Assembly: GCF_017875235.1 (NCBI RefSeq)
Contig: NZ_JAGGMI010000006.1
Span: 1-64,000 of the forward strand
Direction: 5' to 3'
DNA length: 64,000 nt
DNA from: Asticcacaulis solisilvae
GTDB lineage: Bacteria > Pseudomonadota > Alphaproteobacteria > Caulobacterales > Caulobacteraceae
The stretch's first letter is position 1. Every line of letters begins with the position of its first letter. The position numbers and the translations under genes were made by a program. This document shows positions 61,350 to 64,000 of the stretch, piece after piece. The notes below the pieces were generated by a model that was not told the DNA's origin, searched no databases, and saw only the letters and a list, made by a program, of their open reading frames with translations.

Positions 61350-61685
61350 GACTCACGCTCACGCCGGTGGAAGGCAATTGCAATCCACCGGTGATTGCCG
61401 CTATATATCTGCATCCGCTCGACTTTCTGTGTTTGTCCTTTACCGATCGTCGTCTAACCTCCCTGCGGTGCGTGAAGATCCATTCCGCTTTATCTGGCGT
61501 ATATCCGCAGGGCCCGTTAATTTGTTCTCCTGATGCGCCGTTCACTTCCTCGGAATGGACGGCTATTGAAGTTTTACGAAGTACTTATGCGCAAGAAGTG
61601 CATACAGGTTCGATAATTTATAAAATGAGTAGAGACAAATTCAATTATACTGCTCTAAGCTGCACACCCATTGGGGGAGGGCCTG
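61350..61685. other. Intergenic region with a hairpin, no convincing gene
   Basis: CCGGTGGA (61364-61371) and TCCACCGG (61384-61391) form an 8-bp stem around GCAATTGC, possibly ending the DUF1800/DUF1501 transcript although no U-tract follows. The rest is less GC-rich than the neighbours, especially 61590-61660, and probably holds the promoter of the next glycosyltransferase. Confidence 0.5.
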
Positions 61686-62966
61686 TTGGCTAGCAGCGGT
61701 AAGCCTTTGCGCATTCTTCATCTGGGCTCTTTATACGCACCCTATTCTTTCGGCGGGGCCGAACGCGTAACCGAAATCCTGGCCGAGCACCAGGCGGCCG
61801 CAGGCCATGAGGTCGCCGTCGCGCACCTGGTTCCGGCGCCGCAACACGATTCCGTCCGCAACGGCGTCCAGATCAAGCCCGTGGCCCATCGCAACCTGCT
61901 GTGGATCGAAGAGACCGGAAAGTTCCCGGCGCCCCTGCGGGTCATCAACAAGGTTTGCAGCATTTTCAACGTGTTGATCGCCAGCGATGTGGGCGCGATC
62001 CTGGACCGGTTCAAACCCCACGTGCTGCACACCCATTCGATGGTCGAACTGCCCCCCATGGTGTGGGCGGAGGCGCGCAAGCGCGGCATCGGCGTCGTCC
62101 ATACGCTGCACGATTACGATCTTCTATGCGTGCGCGCCGCCCTGTTTCGCAACGGCAAAACGTGCGAGCGCCAGCACGCCGGCTGCTCGGTCATTTCGGC
62201 ATGGAAACAGCGTTTCCAGGCCAATATCGACGTCGTTGTTGCGGTGTCGAAACACGTGCTCGATATTCATGAGCAGTACGGTCTGTTCAAGGGCCTGCCG
62301 GCCGAGCGCAAGCGCGTTATCCTGAACCCCGTCGCCATGACGCCGCCAAAGGACAGGGGCCCAAGAGAGAAAACCTTTACCTTTGGTTATCTGGGCAGCA
62401 TCAAGACCGAAAAGGGCATGGACGTCCTGATCGAAGCCTGCCGCGCGTTGGAGGCTTCCCGGCCGGAAACGGGCTGGCAGTTGAAGATCGCCGGCAATGC
62501 GCCGGGTGGAATGGCGCCATGGCTAGAGAAGGCGAAAGGCCTGCCGATCGAATTCCTGGGCTTTCAGAACGCACCGGACTTCCTGTCGTCGATCGACGTG
62601 CTGGTCGTGCCGTCGATCTGGGCGGAACCCTTTGGCCTGACCGTCATCGAATCCTTTGCCATGGGCGTTCCGGTCATATGCTCGGATGTGGGGGTCATGC
62701 CGGACATTGTCGGGCGCGTGACACCGGATTGTGTCGTGCCCGCCTCCGACGTCAATGCCCTCGCCGGCCGTATGCAAGGTGTGCTGACGCAAGGTCGCGA
62801 CGCCCTGCCGAAACCGCCGGCATTCGACACCGTCATCGAAGCCGTCAAACCGGCCCGTATTCTCGATCAATACATGGACGCGTATCACCACGCCATCACT
62901 ATGACGGAGCCGGGGCGCGCCGGCAAAACCGAGCCGGACGTCCGTGAGGCCCGTATTGCTCCGTAA
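61686..62966 (+). CDS. GT4-type glycosyltransferase
   Basis: About 426 residues. It begins RILHLGSLYAPYSFGGAERVTEILAEHQAAAGHEV, has HTLHDYDLLCVRAALFRNGKTCERQHAGC, then a GT4 donor half with GYLGSIKTEKGMDVLIEAC, EFLGFQNAPDFLSSIDVLVVPSIWAEPFGLTVIESFAMGVPVICSDVGVMPD. TTG 61686 is chosen as start because GGGGGAGG lies 5-6 bases upstream. It is a paralogue of the gene at 56588, and the DUF1800/DUF1501 pair lies between them. Likely polysaccharide biosynthesis; sugar unknown. Confidence 0.9.
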   Translation: MASSGKPLRILHLGSLYAPYSFGGAERVTEILAEHQAAAGHEVAVAHLVPAPQHDSVRNGVQIKPVAHRNLLWIEETGKFPAPLRVINKVCSIFNVLIASDVGAILDRFKPHVLHTHSMVELPPMVWAEARKRGIGVVHTLHDYDLLCVRAALFRNGKTCERQHAGCSVISAWKQRFQANIDVVVAVSKHVLDIHEQYGLFKGLPAERKRVILNPVAMTPPKDRGPREKTFTFGYLGSIKTEKGMDVLIEACRALEASRPETGWQLKIAGNAPGGMAPWLEKAKGLPIEFLGFQNAPDFLSSIDVLVVPSIWAEPFGLTVIESFAMGVPVICSDVGVMPDIVGRVTPDCVVPASDVNALAGRMQGVLTQGRDALPKPPAFDTVIEAVKPARILDQYMDAYHHAITMTEPGRAGKTEPDVREARIAP

Positions 62967-62977
62967 GCCGGCTACCC

Positions 62978-63742
62978 TCAGTTAGCGATATTGATAAAGT
63001 CCCGCTGACGCCCGTTCAGCCGGACGGCCGTCAGGACGCCCGTCTCATAGGCGCCGGTGTCGACACCGATGCGCCACTCCTGATTGACCGGCTCAAGCGT
63101 CGGCGTATGTCCGTGCACGACGACATAGTCGCACGCCCTGGGCGTGCTCAGGAACTCATCGCGGATCCACAGGAAGGTCTCCGGCCCCTGGTCGGCCAAC
63201 GGCTTCTTCGGTGACACGCCGGCGTGGACGAAAAGATAGTCGCCGGCCTGGAACAGGTATTTCATACGCTGGATCAGTTCACGGTGCTGCGGCGGCAGGC
63301 GTCTGCGCAACTCTTCCCGGACCGCGGCGGCCGTGCTGCGGAAATCGAGGTTAAACGGCACCTCGACACCATAGGAGGTCGCGCAGGTGTCACCGCCGTA
63401 CTTGAGCCACATGGCGTCCCCGGTGGCCAGGAAGTTCATCATCGCCCACTCGTGGTTGCCGATCAGCACCTCGAGTTCGCACCAGCCGCGGCCGGCGTCG
63501 ATGTGGGACTGCATGCGCAGGATTTCGTCGATCACGCGCGACGAGGCCGGGCCACGATCGATATAGTCGCCCAGCAGGACGACGCGCGGCGTCACCCGGA
63601 AAGACTGTGCGTCCAGGCGTATTTTTTCCAGCAAGCCGCAGAACTGATCGAACATGCCATGGACGTCACCGACCGCATAGGTCAGGCGATCGATCTCGGC
63701 ATTGTTAAAAGTCTGCTGTTTCTTTTTGAAAAGACCAAACAA
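62978..63742 (-). CDS. PPP-family metallophosphatase (serine/threonine phosphatase-like)
   Basis: 254 residues. The calcineurin-like metal-binding motifs are all present: GDVHG (about 25-29), GDYIDRGP (58-65), GNHE (95-98), and two later His, in FVHAGVS and VVHGHTP. The order and spacing fit bacterial PrpA/PrpB-like phosphatases and the diadenosine-tetraphosphatase (ApaH) superfamily; the GDYIDRG form points to protein phosphatase-like members. The predicted start is TTG 63742, since no in-frame ATG precedes the GDVHG motif; the start is therefore uncertain. It converges on the GT4 gene. Confidence 0.9.
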   Translation of the reverse strand: MFGLFKKKQQTFNNAEIDRLTYAVGDVHGMFDQFCGLLEKIRLDAQSFRVTPRVVLLGDYIDRGPASSRVIDEILRMQSHIDAGRGWCELEVLIGNHEWAMMNFLATGDAMWLKYGGDTCATSYGVEVPFNLDFRSTAAAVREELRRRLPPQHRELIQRMKYLFQAGDYLFVHAGVSPKKPLADQGPETFLWIRDEFLSTPRACDYVVVHGHTPTLEPVNQEWRIGVDTGAYETGVLTAVRLNGRQRDFINIAN

Positions 63743-63929
63743 GGGACACGAGACTCTGTAAATGCGGTTGACGTGGCGTCTTTGCGATGCAGCCTATCAT
63801 ATGCGGGCAATTCCGTCGCATGCAAGTGCAGCCGAATTGCATGGCAATCTGCGCCCGCCCCACCATATTGCATCGCAGCACAAACGGGAATATCGTCTTT
63901 TATAGAGACAGCGCAAGAGGGAATTTGAC
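63743..63929. promoter_or_regulatory. Divergent promoter region at the right edge
   Basis: 187 bp between the phosphatase gene and a plus-strand ORF running off the window. The right part (63895-63922) is AT-rich before AGAGGGA. No operator or RNA element was recognised. Confidence 0.3.
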
Positions 63930-64000
63930 GTGAGCCCAACGAACATGCTGCGCGCGCTCTGCTATCGCGCCCGCGAGTCCACGTCGGAACCGGTCATAAA
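63930..64000 (+). CDS. Start of an unidentified gene, truncated by the window edge
   Basis: GTG at 63930 follows AGAGGGA at the right spacing and opens a frame (MSPTNMLRALCYRARESTSE...) with no stop to the end of the window. Only about 23 codons are visible, too few to name a family. It is divergent from the metallophosphatase gene. An ATG five codons in (63945) is an alternative start. Confidence 0.4.
   Translation, partial: MSPTNMLRALCYRARESTSEPVI

Noticed and set aside
61367-61693. 108-codon plus-strand frame before the last glycosyltransferase
   Set aside because: No recognisable domain, biased and patchy composition, and overlap with the ribosome site and start of the next gene; more likely a leader region.

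Overview
The window looks like chromosomal DNA of a stalked, dimorphic alphaproteobacterium of the Caulobacteraceae, most likely Asticcacaulis or a close relative. This rests on the high GC content, a complete Caulobacter-type cpa/tad pilus locus, a cone-less class I nrdA, intergenic palindromic elements of the alphaproteobacterial kind, and glycosyltransferase and secretion genes of the holdfast/S-layer type. The genus assignment is an inference from gene content. I saw no rRNA, tRNA, CRISPR array or insertion sequence.

Region 1 (1-13.2 kb) is mostly housekeeping. It holds a serine hydrolase, cutA, a secreted methyltransferase-like protein, a radical SAM/DUF4130 DNA-metabolism pair (with a palindromic element inside the DUF4130 reading frame), two tandem DUF3597 genes, ahcY (with a perfect 20-bp palindrome upstream), an MFS transporter, bioB, amn and pabB. 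Two copies of a ~135-bp palindromic element sit between genes.

Region 2 (13.2-25.1 kb) is the Flp/Tad pilus locus. Three minus-strand genes (two TadE-like pseudopilins and a free-standing CpaC N-terminal domain) diverge from three pilin genes, followed by cpaA, cpaB, cpaC, cpaD, cpaE, cpaF, tadB and tadC. The shared AT-rich promoter carries paired TTAA motifs suggesting CtrA control.

Region 3 (25-36.2 kb) is mixed metabolism: a DUF883-like membrane protein, nrdA with a candidate NrdR box pair, panD, a cadherin-PQQ dehydrogenase lipoprotein with a TetR gene, a GT4 glycosyltransferase, phnCDE, a VanZ-like protein and a WecG/TagA/CpsF glycosyltransferase of the family that includes HfsJ.

Region 4 (36.4-53.5 kb) is the most striking. 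It contains a single ~13.5-kb gene for a ~4,490-residue RTX protein, its type I secretion ABC transporter on the same strand, and a divergent HlyD-type adaptor. The RTX protein has a regular grammar: about twelve blocks of nonapeptide beta-roll, most about 1 kb long, each closed by the same ~45-residue beta-rich module, plus four tandem Ig/cadherin-like domains. The first units repeat at an exact 1,068-bp period. The outer-membrane TolC-like partner is not in the window.

Region 5 (53.5-64 kb) is a cell-surface island: three GT4 glycosyltransferases, an acyltransferase-3, a small lipoprotein, and the DUF1800/DUF1501 pair behind an AT-rich leader. It ends with a PPP-type metallophosphatase and the start of an unidentified gene at the right edge. 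Taken together, the accessory content is about attachment and envelope: a pilus, a giant secreted surface protein and polysaccharide-modifying enzymes.
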